The notes beneath the pieces were generated by a model, which was not told the DNA's origin, did no database searches, and was given only the letters and a program-made list of their open reading frames with translations. The translations under genes and the position numbers were made by a program. Below are positions 14,342 to 21,650 of a stretch of 23,481 bases of DNA, piece by piece. Positions within the stretch are counted from its first letter, which is position 1, and every line of letters begins with the position of its first letter. Origin of the DNA: Microcaldota archaeon (lineage in GTDB: Archaea; Micrarchaeota; Micrarchaeia; Micrarchaeales; Micrarchaeaceae); NCBI GenBank assembly GCA_021800135.1, contig JAJYZH010000002.1, forward strand, positions 1-23,481. The letters run 5' to 3'.

Positions 14342-15048
14342 AGCTTACAGTCTACTATACAGCAAACTCCCTACTTTTCTTCTTATTGTCACTCGCAATA
14401 ATCGCCATTTTCCTGAAAGGATACGGGGCGTTGCTGGCTTATTCCATAGATCTGCTGGTTTTCATAGCATCTTTTTGGATGGAAGCATTGAGCGAAAGAC
14501 AAAGGCTCAAGATGGGCATGGAGAACAGCATCCTGTCATCGCTTCAGCATCTCAAGACCTTGCTAATGCAGTCAAAGCTTCCCATATCGGCCGCTCTGGG
14601 TAGAGTTGCCGCAGCCTCTCCAAATCCTGACATCCAATCGGCACTCATTGAAATAAGAAGGAGGGTTCAATCTGGCCAGGATCTGCCGCAAGCAATACGT
14701 GCGGCATCCATACAAAACATGTCAATACGGGAGGGCCTCACCCAGATAGCCGATGCATATTCGGACAATTTCGACATTGCGCTGGCCGTAAAAGATTCGT
14801 ACAATTCGCTTTTTGGCGCATATCTGGATAAGATAGAAAGGTTCTATTCATCTGTCCAAAGGCATACTTCGCTCAACATGGTAGCAGGTACTATAGTCCC
14901 ATCATTTGTGCTTTTCGCCATAGCCGGATATTCAGTGATAAATACTGCGGGCTCAGGAGCGCTAGTTCCTGTTCTGCTCTTTGTCGTAATCCTCCCATTC
15001 GTGTTTTCATCATTAAGGATTGCATACTCTGATCCATATGCCAGATAA
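14338..15048 (+). CDS. Pilus assembly membrane platform protein, T2SSF/TadC-like (first half)
   Basis: This 236-residue membrane protein has two N-terminal helices (~11-27 and 31-48), a cytoplasmic helical domain and two C-terminal helices (~175-198 and 206-225). The cytoplasmic part carries the T2SSF-like pattern LQHLKTLLMQSKLPISAALGRVAAAS, then RVQSGQDLPQAIRAAS. The family anchors the pilus motor ATPase in the membrane. At about half the size of a full PilC/FlaJ, it probably works with the next gene product, which has the same layout. The start ATG overlaps the ATPase stop (ATGA), typical of translational coupling. Confidence 0.85.
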   Translation: MKLTVYYTANSLLFFLLSLAIIAIFLKGYGALLAYSIDLLVFIASFWMEALSERQRLKMGMENSILSSLQHLKTLLMQSKLPISAALGRVAAASPNPDIQSALIEIRRRVQSGQDLPQAIRAASIQNMSIREGLTQIADAYSDNFDIALAVKDSYNSLFGAYLDKIERFYSSVQRHTSLNMVAGTIVPSFVLFAIAGYSVINTAGSGALVPVLLFVVILPFVFSSLRIAYSDPYAR

Positions 15049-15841
15049 GGAAAGAATATACGGCAGCATGCTGTTCGCTTCCATCAGCCTAGCCTCCGCA
15101 TCCATACTCCTAACAGCCATTGACAGGTCAATAGGGTCCGTACTCCTTGCAGCATTTGCCGCGATTGCACTGTTGCTCTACAGGAGATCAGGGAAAGGCA
15201 GGGGCAAGCTAGATTCTGACGTTTTGCAATTTATCTCAAACCTTTCGATCAATTCAAGGTACCAGAAATCAGCGATTGCGTCACTGAGGAATTCTTTGGA
15301 CCCCAAGTTTGTTTTCTACAAGGGCTTTTCTCACGCGATTGACGCTTACAGGTATTCGGGTTCGGTAGATGAAATCGGCATGGTAGCATCGAGGTACGGA
15401 AACGAGACGCTGGCCGCAGCTACCCATATAATAGGCGATTCTCTCATTACCGGCAGTGACCTCCATGCCCCAATCTCCGGCCTTAAACTGAAATTGTCAA
15501 AAACTGAAAGCAGGAAGCTAAGCGCGGCAAAGATGCAGAGCATAGATTCGATAGTAAGAATGGGTACGATAATATTCTTCCCAATGTTCGCCGGAATAAG
15601 CCTGGAGATAATGCATATCACTTCGGCCCTCGGAGGCGCCGTGGTCCAGAATACGGTCCTATTCTCAGCAATACTTATGTTCTATATCGCATATGTAAAC
15701 AACTCCATAGTGAAGCACTCTTCAGGTTATGGCACTGATGGAGTTATGCCTGTCGTTTCGCTATCCCTGATGCAGATAGTGATAGCACTACTTGCCTTCA
15801 GGCTCAGCTCTGTTGCAGGAAGCGTACTGCTTAGGTGGTAA
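15038..15841 (+). CDS. Pilus assembly membrane platform protein, T2SSF/TadC-like (second half)
   Basis: The 267-residue membrane protein has N-terminal helices around 11-28 and 33-48, a cytoplasmic helical domain (VLQFISNLSINSRYQKSAIAS, then DSLITGSDLHAPISGLKLKL) and C-terminal helices around FFPMFAGISLEIM, TVLFSAILMFYIAYV and LMQIVIALLAFRLSS. It is the second split platform subunit beside the previous gene, like the paired platform genes of methanococcal epd pili. The frame is open to a TTG at 15020. ATG 15038 is preferred; it overlaps the upstream gene by 11 bp. ATG 15068 is a weaker alternative. Confidence 0.82.
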   Translation: MPDKERIYGSMLFASISLASASILLTAIDRSIGSVLLAAFAAIALLLYRRSGKGRGKLDSDVLQFISNLSINSRYQKSAIASLRNSLDPKFVFYKGFSHAIDAYRYSGSVDEIGMVASRYGNETLAAATHIIGDSLITGSDLHAPISGLKLKLSKTESRKLSAAKMQSIDSIVRMGTIIFFPMFAGISLEIMHITSALGGAVVQNTVLFSAILMFYIAYVNNSIVKHSSGYGTDGVMPVVSLSLMQIVIALLAFRLSSVAGSVLLRW

Positions 15842-15842
15842 G

Positions 15843-16091
15843 ATGGGAATAGCATACATGGAATTGGTGAAGACGCTGCTTTTGGCAGCAAAATCGGGAA
15901 AGGGGCAGGGATCAATGGAGTACATAATGATGCTGTCTGCAGTCAGCATTGTTATAGTGGTGGCCTTGGCTATGATACTGCAGCTGAAGGGTGTAGCCCT
16001 GCACGCATTCCTCAACAGTTCTGCAAACCAGAGCGTTACTGGTTCCCTAACAAGCGAGCTCTCCAACATGACCAATAGCCTTGTGAAGTGA
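15843..16091 (+). CDS. Type IV pilin-like protein with class III signal peptide (QGSMEY)
   Basis: The 82-residue product has a basic leader ending KSGKG, then QGSMEY and a ~20-residue hydrophobic helix (IMMLSAVSIVIVVALAMIL). This is the archaeal class III signal pattern: cleavage after Gly, Gln at +1, Ser at +3, Glu at +5. The predicted mature protein is short (~60 residues) with N-linked sequons at its end (NSSANQS, NMTNS). Its small size and good motif make it the best candidate for the major structural pilin. ATG 15843 is used because AGGTGGT lies just before it; the gene begins two bases after the platform gene stop. Confidence 0.85.
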   Translation: MGIAYMELVKTLLLAAKSGKGQGSMEYIMMLSAVSIVIVVALAMILQLKGVALHAFLNSSANQSVTGSLTSELSNMTNSLVK

Positions 16092-16104
16092 CCGCAGCGA
16101 TAGA

Positions 16105-16479
16105 ATGAAAGCGCAGATTTCGTTTGAATTCATGCTGTACCTGGTGGTTGCCGCAGTGGTTCTATCAGCGGCACTTTCATTTTCTGCCAGGATCTATTCA
16201 AAGGAGTCTGCCCTAGACTATTCCTCCGCTCTTATGCAGTTTGTGGCAGGGGTAAACTTCAACATGCAGTACGCATCAAGTAAATTCTATGCATATGTGC
16301 CAAGAGGGGTCTGTGAGATGAATATTACGAAAGGATCGTTTGCATACAGGAATGTCACCTATTCATTTGATAGCGGACTATCAATCTCTCCCGAAGTCTG
16401 CAACAGTTCTGGCAGCGTGGAATACCTCTTGGTATCTTCTGCAGGCAATGGCTCGTATACGCTTGGTGCTGCACGATGA
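16105..16479 (+). CDS. Pilin-like protein, MKAQISFE N terminus
   Basis: This 124-residue secreted or anchored protein starts MKAQISFEF, followed by a hydrophobic helix (MLYLVVAAVVLSAALSF). Q-x-S-x-E directly after a three-residue leader fits a class III signal with cleavage before Gln4. The mature part has two cysteines (Cys70 and Cys98 approximately) and N-x-S/T sites. It lies 13 bp after the first pilin and overlaps the next gene at ATGA. It is likely a minor pilin or pseudopilin; there is no further homology I can name. Confidence 0.75.
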   Translation: MKAQISFEFMLYLVVAAVVLSAALSFSARIYSKESALDYSSALMQFVAGVNFNMQYASSKFYAYVPRGVCEMNITKGSFAYRNVTYSFDSGLSISPEVCNSSGSVEYLLVSSAGNGSYTLGAAR

Positions 16480-16685
16480 AAGCCCAAATAAGTTTCGAAA
16501 TGGTGCTCTGGCTGCTGATAAGTTCCGCGTTCCTCCTCGCATCAGTAACCTTTTCGTACGGCCTACTCCATAATGAGAGCTGGCAGAGTCAAGGCACGCT
16601 TTATGCCAATGCACTTGCAGCAGCCAACCTCTCGATATACCCCTACTCTGAGTTTGGCATGATGGTAGGTAAAAATGCCACATAA
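16476..16685 (+). CDS. Short pilin-like protein, MKAQISFE N terminus
   Basis: The 69-residue protein starts MKAQISFEM, almost identical to its upstream neighbour over the first nine residues, then a helix WLLISSAFLLASVTFSYGLL. The remainder is only ~40 residues and ends KNAT. Its start overlaps the previous stop (ATGA) and the next gene overlaps it by 11 bp. A small minor pilin is the best reading. Confidence 0.7.
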   Translation: MKAQISFEMVLWLLISSAFLLASVTFSYGLLHNESWQSQGTLYANALAAANLSIYPYSEFGMMVGKNAT

Positions 16686-17004
16686 GGGTCTGATAATCGG
16701 TTTGGAGTCAATGGTGTCGCTAATGATAATCACTGCTTTCATAATGCTTTCTGTATCCCGTGCGTCCTCAACTTACGGGTACGGTTTCAGAAGTTTGAAC
16801 GACTCCTTCGCATCAATAGTGCAAAGCCTATCAGAGCAGCGCACCATATATAGCGAGTACTACTCCGGCACGGACATAACCTCTTTTATGAGATTGTCCA
16901 CGGCCGAAGGGTACAGCGTCTCGAACCTTAACGGGTCTAATTACAGAGGCCCGGGCAGGATTGTTGCAGTGGGAGGTAAACTGTACGTTTTGGCGGTAAA
17001 GTGA
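16675..17004 (+). CDS. Pilin-like protein with N-terminal helix (KGLIIGLES)
   Basis: This 109-residue protein reads MPHKGLIIGLESMVSLMIITAFIMLSV. A short basic leader ending in Gly, then a Glu about six residues into the hydrophobic helix, echoes a pilin N terminus although the Gln is missing. The remainder is polar and ends in a beta-like segment (GPGRIVAVGGKLYVLAVK). AGGTAAAA precedes the ATG, and the stop TGA shares one base with the next ATG. It is probably a minor pilin; the signal is weaker than in its neighbours. Confidence 0.65.
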   Translation: MPHKGLIIGLESMVSLMIITAFIMLSVSRASSTYGYGFRSLNDSFASIVQSLSEQRTIYSEYYSGTDITSFMRLSTAEGYSVSNLNGSNYRGPGRIVAVGGKLYVLAVK

Positions 17005-18353
17005 TGGATAACATTACAGGGCAGACAAGCGTAGAGTTTGTGATCATACTAGCGGCAGTCGCATCATTCGCCGTGTTCGTGCTCGGCGCATATGCGCAAT
17101 TCTCGCATTCGCAAACCGCGGAATATTCTGCACTTCTCAACTCAACAGGCAACCAGAATGGTGCAGCCCAAGGCAATTCTATTGCTTCACAGCAGAACAG
17201 TTCGGTATTCGAGTATGTGTATGCCCCTTCAGTCATGTATGTAAATCAATCTAATCCTTTGCGGGTGGTAGTCTATTCCGACAACGCCACGCTATCCAGT
17301 ATGCGTGTATTGGCCCAATATGTGGAGTTGTCCCCTGCGACCTATTCTAACGTGACTCTCGGCCAGATACAGGTGTTTACATTTTATGTAGTGCCAGAGA
17401 AGGCAGGTCCATTGAACCTGAGCATAGATTCGATGATACTCACACGCGATGGTAGTTCATACGCAAATACGAGTGCGAGCTCATATGCTGTGCTGCAACC
17501 GAAATATCTGCCTCAGGCAAACTCTTCTTCTCCTACCCTTTTCACCCCAAGCATGGACGAGGTGTCTGCTTCGGTTATGAGCAACCTGCAACCAGGAGGC
17601 AACGTGACCTATCTTACAGAATGGAGTCATTGCGGTTACATCAGTTTCTGGGGTAATGAATACGGAATAGACCATGAATGTGGAAGCAGTGCCAAATGGT
17701 ATTACTGGATGCTCTCTGGAAGTTGCTACTCCGACGGGGTTGTCTGGGCAACTACCTGCATCTATGAAGAGCCGGTGGGGGTATCCCTATATTCATTAGG
17801 CACGCAGAACAAGTATCTATACAATGAATCACTATCGCTCGTAAACTCCACATCTGGTACAATACTGCATTCATCTCTGACAAATGCATCAAATTCAAGC
17901 ATACTGGAAAATCTAAGTATGGGTGTTGTAGGGAATGTTACAATAAGCGGGGGCATAACAGCTTCAGTTCCGGAACAAGACTATTCCTATTACGTGCTGC
18001 GCAGAAATTCCAATTACACAATAATAAACAGCAGTTCATACAACCTCTATATGCAGACCTACAATAATCTCAACGGCGTTATGGGTTATTACAGCGGTTC
18101 AGAGATAGACGGGAGCGAATTAGCAACGATCCAGCAAACCATAAGCGCCTACAATAACGTGGTAGCCGAAATAGGCAATGCAACATCATCTAAGCCGCCC
18201 TGCGCCCTTGAGAGCTACAACAGCGACATTTCATACATATGCAAGCCATTCGGCCAGATTGCATTCAGCAACATAACCGTATACATAAGCAACAAACTGC
18301 CACATAAAAACAGTTCCTTCTACCTTTCCGGTTCGTATATCTATGTAAAATGA
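17004..18353 (+). CDS. Large pilin-like surface protein with class III signal (QTSVEF), possible tip adhesin
   Basis: The protein is 449 residues. Its N terminus MDNITGQTSVEFVIILAAVASF is a textbook class III signal: Gly before Gln, Ser +3, Glu +5, then the helix. The rest is a large Asn/Ser/Tyr-rich extracellular domain with many N-x-S/T sites. A Cys-bearing region lies at about 17630-17760 (HCGYISFWGNEYG, ECGSSAKW, GSCYSDG, TTCIYEEP) and a second Cys pair nearer the end (PPCALESYN, YICKPFG). At five times the size of the small pilin it may cap the filament or bind a surface, which is inference. A GTG three bases upstream is a less likely start. Confidence 0.8.
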   Translation: MDNITGQTSVEFVIILAAVASFAVFVLGAYAQFSHSQTAEYSALLNSTGNQNGAAQGNSIASQQNSSVFEYVYAPSVMYVNQSNPLRVVVYSDNATLSSMRVLAQYVELSPATYSNVTLGQIQVFTFYVVPEKAGPLNLSIDSMILTRDGSSYANTSASSYAVLQPKYLPQANSSSPTLFTPSMDEVSASVMSNLQPGGNVTYLTEWSHCGYISFWGNEYGIDHECGSSAKWYYWMLSGSCYSDGVVWATTCIYEEPVGVSLYSLGTQNKYLYNESLSLVNSTSGTILHSSLTNASNSSILENLSMGVVGNVTISGGITASVPEQDYSYYVLRRNSNYTIINSSSYNLYMQTYNNLNGVMGYYSGSEIDGSELATIQQTISAYNNVVAEIGNATSSKPPCALESYNSDISYICKPFGQIAFSNITVYISNKLPHKNSSFYLSGSYIYVK

Positions 18354-18368
18354 CGCCCTGCTGAGACT

Positions 18369-18746
18369 ATGAAAGCACAGTTCGCCATCACAGAATCGAT
18401 GATCTCAATAGTAATAATAGCGGCATCCGTGTTTATGGCATCGTCTTTGCTGTACTCCTCTTCATTAATGCAGAATAATGCATTCCCGGAATTTTTCTTC
18501 GATTTATTCCAGGCTGCCTATTCGAATTCTACTGTAAAAAGCTGCCTGTTATATGCCTCAAATGCATGCGACGGCATTCTCCCCGAGGCCGCCAGCCTAT
18601 ACAGGCTGCATTACATAGGTGTGGAATCAGGGAAGAACGACACTTCCTACGGGTCAGAATACGGCTGCAAACAAAACGCATTCATGTGTGCACCACTTAA
18701 TTACACGACCGGGTATACTGTATCTTGTGTATATGTGTGTGGTTGA
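18369..18746 (+). CDS. Pilin-like protein, MKAQFAITES N terminus, Cys-rich
   Basis: The 125-residue product starts MKAQFAITES, a variant of the MKAQISFE start found twice upstream, followed by a hydrophobic helix (MISIVIIAASVFMASSLLY). The mature part has six cysteines (around SCLLYASNAC, YGCKQNAFMC and SCVYVCG), likely disulfide-bonded outside the cell. The stop is directly followed by the ATG of the next gene (TGAATG). It is probably a minor pilin or pseudopilin. Confidence 0.7.
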   Translation: MKAQFAITESMISIVIIAASVFMASSLLYSSSLMQNNAFPEFFFDLFQAAYSNSTVKSCLLYASNACDGILPEAASLYRLHYIGVESGKNDTSYGSEYGCKQNAFMCAPLNYTTGYTVSCVYVCG

Positions 18747-19070
18747 ATGAGCCTCTACGGAACGGCGTTGCTCGCCTCGATATTTATCGTGATCCTTGTT
18801 GTTTCAGACATGTCTTACTATTCTGCTTCATACTCAAGGCTAATGGATATAGAGGCGCTTTATACAAATATGGTAAACGTAGAGTCTGTTTCTGAGATGG
18901 TGAGAAGCACGGCACCAAATTACAGTAACACGTCCCAGTTCTCCAGCTGGATGGCCGCTATGAGGCTTGTCGCCGGCACGGACGGCATTTTCCTGTATCA
19001 GTACAACAGCACCCTGGTTTTAAGAACAAAGTCGAGCCCTGTAGTGTATTCAACGATAAGTTTAAATTAG
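18747..19070 (+). CDS. Small one-helix secreted protein, last gene of the pilus operon
   Basis: This 107-residue protein has an N-terminal hydrophobic segment (ALLASIFIVILVVSDM) after a very short leader and no QxSxE motif. The rest is polar with N-x-S/T sites (NYSNTS, YNST). The absence of any gap from the previous gene suggests co-expression and possibly a paired role. Whether it is processed as a pilin cannot be told from the sequence. Confidence 0.65.
   Translation: MSLYGTALLASIFIVILVVSDMSYYSASYSRLMDIEALYTNMVNVESVSEMVRSTAPNYSNTSQFSSWMAAMRLVAGTDGIFLYQYNSTLVLRTKSSPVVYSTISLN
19057..19068 (+). promoter_or_regulatory. Predicted TATA box for tRNA-His inside the last pilus gene
   Basis: AGTTTAAATTAG covers the last codons and stop of the upstream gene and lies ~30 bp before tRNA-His. 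Confidence 0.4.
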
Positions 19071-19094
19071 CGCAAGCAACTATCATAATGCCAT

Positions 19095-19166
19095 GGCCTT
19101 AGTGGTGTAATGGCCGCACGGAGGACTGTGGATCCTCAAGCCCGGGTCCGATTCCCGGCTAAGGCC
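19095..19166 (+). tRNA. tRNA-His (GTG) with encoded G-1
   Basis: The cloverleaf has acceptor GCCTTAG/CTAAGGC, anticodon stem GAGGA/TCCTC with loop CTGTGGA (anticodon GTG), and T-stem CCGGG/CCCGG. A G at -1 (19095) pairs with C73 (19166), the identity feature of tRNA-His. The T-loop is TCCGATT, so position 55 is C where nearly all tRNAs have U. There is no intron. Confidence 0.95.
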
Positions 19167-19285
19167 CTCATCAGATGCCTATTATTATACCAAGCGTTTA
19201 CAGAATGCATAGCAGAAGCATGATTCGAGACGCATAAAAACAATTAAAAACCTATACTCTTTATATAGTCCAGTGGGTCTTTCGC

Positions 19286-20017
19286 ATGAATCAAGGATCA
19301 GGTACATCAAGCCAGCAATCCTCATCTACAAATAGCCGTCAATCTATCGCAAACAAAAATAGCCTGAGATATGCGCTATATGCGATAATAGGGATAATTA
19401 TCATAGCCGCAGCAGTGATGCTGTTATTGCCGCACGGAGTGCCCACAACCCCGACTACAACGCAAGCCACTACCCAATCCACAACGCAGTATACGACACA
19501 GTCGACCACTCAGGCCGTGACGCAACCCGCAAAGTTCCTTCCTATCTATCTAAACAAGTCACAGGCAAAATCCATTCTCGGCCAATCTCCGACAAGCTAC
19601 AACACCTATAGCATATCCAATCCTCTAAATCCTATAAATATTACTTTCCTTACGCAGCTTGACCCCCATCTGGAGGGGAATGTAAGCAGCGGATGGACAA
19701 CTCTAGCAACCACGCAAAGCGCCAGTATTGAATATACCCTGCTGAATACAAGCCATGCAGCCGAAATCGCAGTGCAGCTTGGTTCCGCCAACACAAAACA
19801 ATTAAACGGCTCCTTTGGCATGGTTGTAGCAAATATCACTTCAGGCACAAAGAACGGGCTGGACTACACATATGTCGAGTTCAAGAACGGTGCAGGCGGG
19901 ACTATGCAATTAATCTACGGCTCTGAGGGTAACGAAGTAGTGTTGAATATGGTTACCGGCATATTCGCCAACAAAAGTAGCCTTATTAACATAACGGCTA
20001 ATTATACGCTGCCTTGA
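19286..20017 (+). CDS. Anchored surface protein with Thr-rich linker, function unknown
   Basis: The 243-residue protein has a short Ser/Gln-rich cytoplasmic N terminus, one membrane helix at about 27-49, a Thr/Gln-rich linker (about 53-80, low complexity), then a ~160-residue extracellular domain with several N-x-S/T sites. The layout matches the 979-residue beta-helix protein: polar tail, one helix, Thr linker, outside domain. No known fold is recognised. TATA-like CTTTATATAG at 19258-19267 lies ~25 bp before ATG 19286, so the transcript is probably leaderless; no ribosome site is present. Confidence 0.75.
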   Translation: MNQGSGTSSQQSSSTNSRQSIANKNSLRYALYAIIGIIIIAAAVMLLLPHGVPTTPTTTQATTQSTTQYTTQSTTQAVTQPAKFLPIYLNKSQAKSILGQSPTSYNTYSISNPLNPINITFLTQLDPHLEGNVSSGWTTLATTQSASIEYTLLNTSHAAEIAVQLGSANTKQLNGSFGMVVANITSGTKNGLDYTYVEFKNGAGGTMQLIYGSEGNEVVLNMVTGIFANKSSLINITANYTLP

Positions 20018-20035
20018 TGGAAAGCGCGCATAGTA

Positions 20036-21589
20036 TCAGAATAGATGCAGCGCGAACCATCTTACCATTTTCTTGACCGCGATCCTCCAGCCAGTGGTAT
20101 TCCTCTTTATATCCTTTACCATTGACTTGTAAAGGACCTTCTCCTGTGCGTCAAGCTTCCCCTCCTTGACTATCTCCTGTTTCTTTCCGTCTACAATCTG
20201 CGTCTCCGTGGAGCTTATCACGTCTTTCTTCACCATGCTGTACCATTCGTCAAGCGTGCTGCCGCTCATATCCTTGTCCTTTAGGACTGCCAGCATGTCC
20301 TTCATCGTAAGCTTCGCTTCCTTGTTGAATTTGTACTCATGCAGCAATGGCCTCATTGCAGCTTTGTCGCATATCCTCTCTATGTCTGCAGGGGTGTATC
20401 CTGTTGTTGCCCTTGCCAGCCTTCCGTAGTTGATCCAGCCTTTGGGCTTGTTCCTAAGATAAAGCCTGAACAGCCCTAGCCTGTCCCTGTACTTGGGCGG
20501 CGGTATGTATAAGCTGTCCCCAAATCTTCCGCTCCTCTTGAGCGCAGGATCTATGTCCCACGGCTGGTTCGTGGCCCCTATGACAAATAGGCCATCGGGG
20601 TCGCTCTCTATGCCGTTCATCTCTGTAAGGAATGTGTTTACCGCAAGCCTTATGGAATTGCTCTCTCCCTGCGCCCCGCCTCCTCCTCTCTTTATCCCGA
20701 GTGCGTCAATTTCATCGAAGAACAGTATGCATGGCCTGTTACTCTTTGCCAGCTCGAACATCTTGCTCAGGTTCTTTTCCGTGTTGCCTGTGTACATATC
20801 CACTATCTGGTGTATCCTGGCTATCATTACGTTTGCCTTGGACTCTCCACCTATTGCGTCTACCATATATGTCTTTCCAGTTCCAGGCGGCCCGTAAAGC
20901 AGCAGCCCAACCCCTAGTTTCTTCCCATACTTCTTGAACAGCTCGGGCTTCTTTACCGCGAGCACTACATTATCATAAAGGTATTCCTTAACCTTCTGTT
21001 CTCCAACAACCATGTCAAAGGTGTTCTTGGGTTTGTACAACCTTACGCTTTTTATCTGGCCCTCCTCCACGACATCCTTATCCTCTGTCTTACTTGCAGC
21101 CCCCTTGCCAATCTCTATGTGCTGCTCCATCTTTCCTGCAGGAGGGATTCCACTGCCGCCGACACTGCCTGAGTGCAGCTTCATGTCTATCTCCTCAAGC
21201 TTCTTCTTAGCATCCTCAAATTTAGGGTTGTTTGAAAGTGACCTTTCATACCAGTATCTCGCGCCGATTATGTCCCCCCTGCCTTCTGCTATATCGCCCA
21301 TTATGTATGGCGCGTCATGGCTGTTCGGCTGAAGTTCTATGACTTTCTCGAGGTCCTCTCTGGCTTCGAATATATTATCCATTACCCTTTCGGCGAGCGC
21401 CTTGTTGAAATACGCATCAGCATAATCCCTCTTTATCTTTATGGCCTCTTCGTATTCCTTGATCGCATCGGCGTACTTGCCTTCCTGGAACAGCGAGTTC
21501 CCGCTCTTCCAATGCTCTTTGGCCTGGTCGCTGCCGCTCTGACCGCCGTTTTTAACCTCTTCCTTGCTCTCTTCTCCCTTTTCAGGCAT
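20036..21589 (-). CDS. TPR-AAA ATPase fusion, Vps4/katanin-like AAA core
   Basis: The protein has 517 residues. Three TPR units occupy about 23-56, 57-90 and 91-124 (for example FQEGKYADAIKEYEEAIKI), followed by a linker to ~180. The AAA core has Walker A GPPGTGKT at 233-240, Walker B ILFFDEIDAL, sensor region GATNQPWDIDPAL and arginine-finger motif RSGRF. Pore loop 1 appears as MYTGNTEK, with Tyr where Vps4 has Trp in KWLG. Such AAA proteins form hexamers that unfold or remodel partners. In Vps4 the substrate-binding N domain is a three-helix MIT; here TPRs could serve that part. GTAGGTAAT precedes the ATG. The substrate is unknown, and a proteasome-type role is not excluded. Confidence 0.88.
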   Translation of the reverse strand: MPEKGEESKEEVKNGGQSGSDQAKEHWKSGNSLFQEGKYADAIKEYEEAIKIKRDYADAYFNKALAERVMDNIFEAREDLEKVIELQPNSHDAPYIMGDIAEGRGDIIGARYWYERSLSNNPKFEDAKKKLEEIDMKLHSGSVGGSGIPPAGKMEQHIEIGKGAASKTEDKDVVEEGQIKSVRLYKPKNTFDMVVGEQKVKEYLYDNVVLAVKKPELFKKYGKKLGVGLLLYGPPGTGKTYMVDAIGGESKANVMIARIHQIVDMYTGNTEKNLSKMFELAKSNRPCILFFDEIDALGIKRGGGGAQGESNSIRLAVNTFLTEMNGIESDPDGLFVIGATNQPWDIDPALKRSGRFGDSLYIPPPKYRDRLGLFRLYLRNKPKGWINYGRLARATTGYTPADIERICDKAAMRPLLHEYKFNKEAKLTMKDMLAVLKDKDMSGSTLDEWYSMVKKDVISSTETQIVDGKKQEIVKEGKLDAQEKVLYKSMVKDIKRNTTGWRIAVKKMVRWFALHLF

Positions 21590-21650
21590 CTACATTACCT
21601 ACATTGCCTTCCAGACCAATAAAAGTAATCCACTTTGCTTTTAATAATAT

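Noticed and set aside
19446..19530. Short tandem DNA repeat with ACA/CAA units as a possible CRISPR or VNTR array
   Set aside because: It encodes the Thr/Gln linker of the surface protein in frame and has no spacers.
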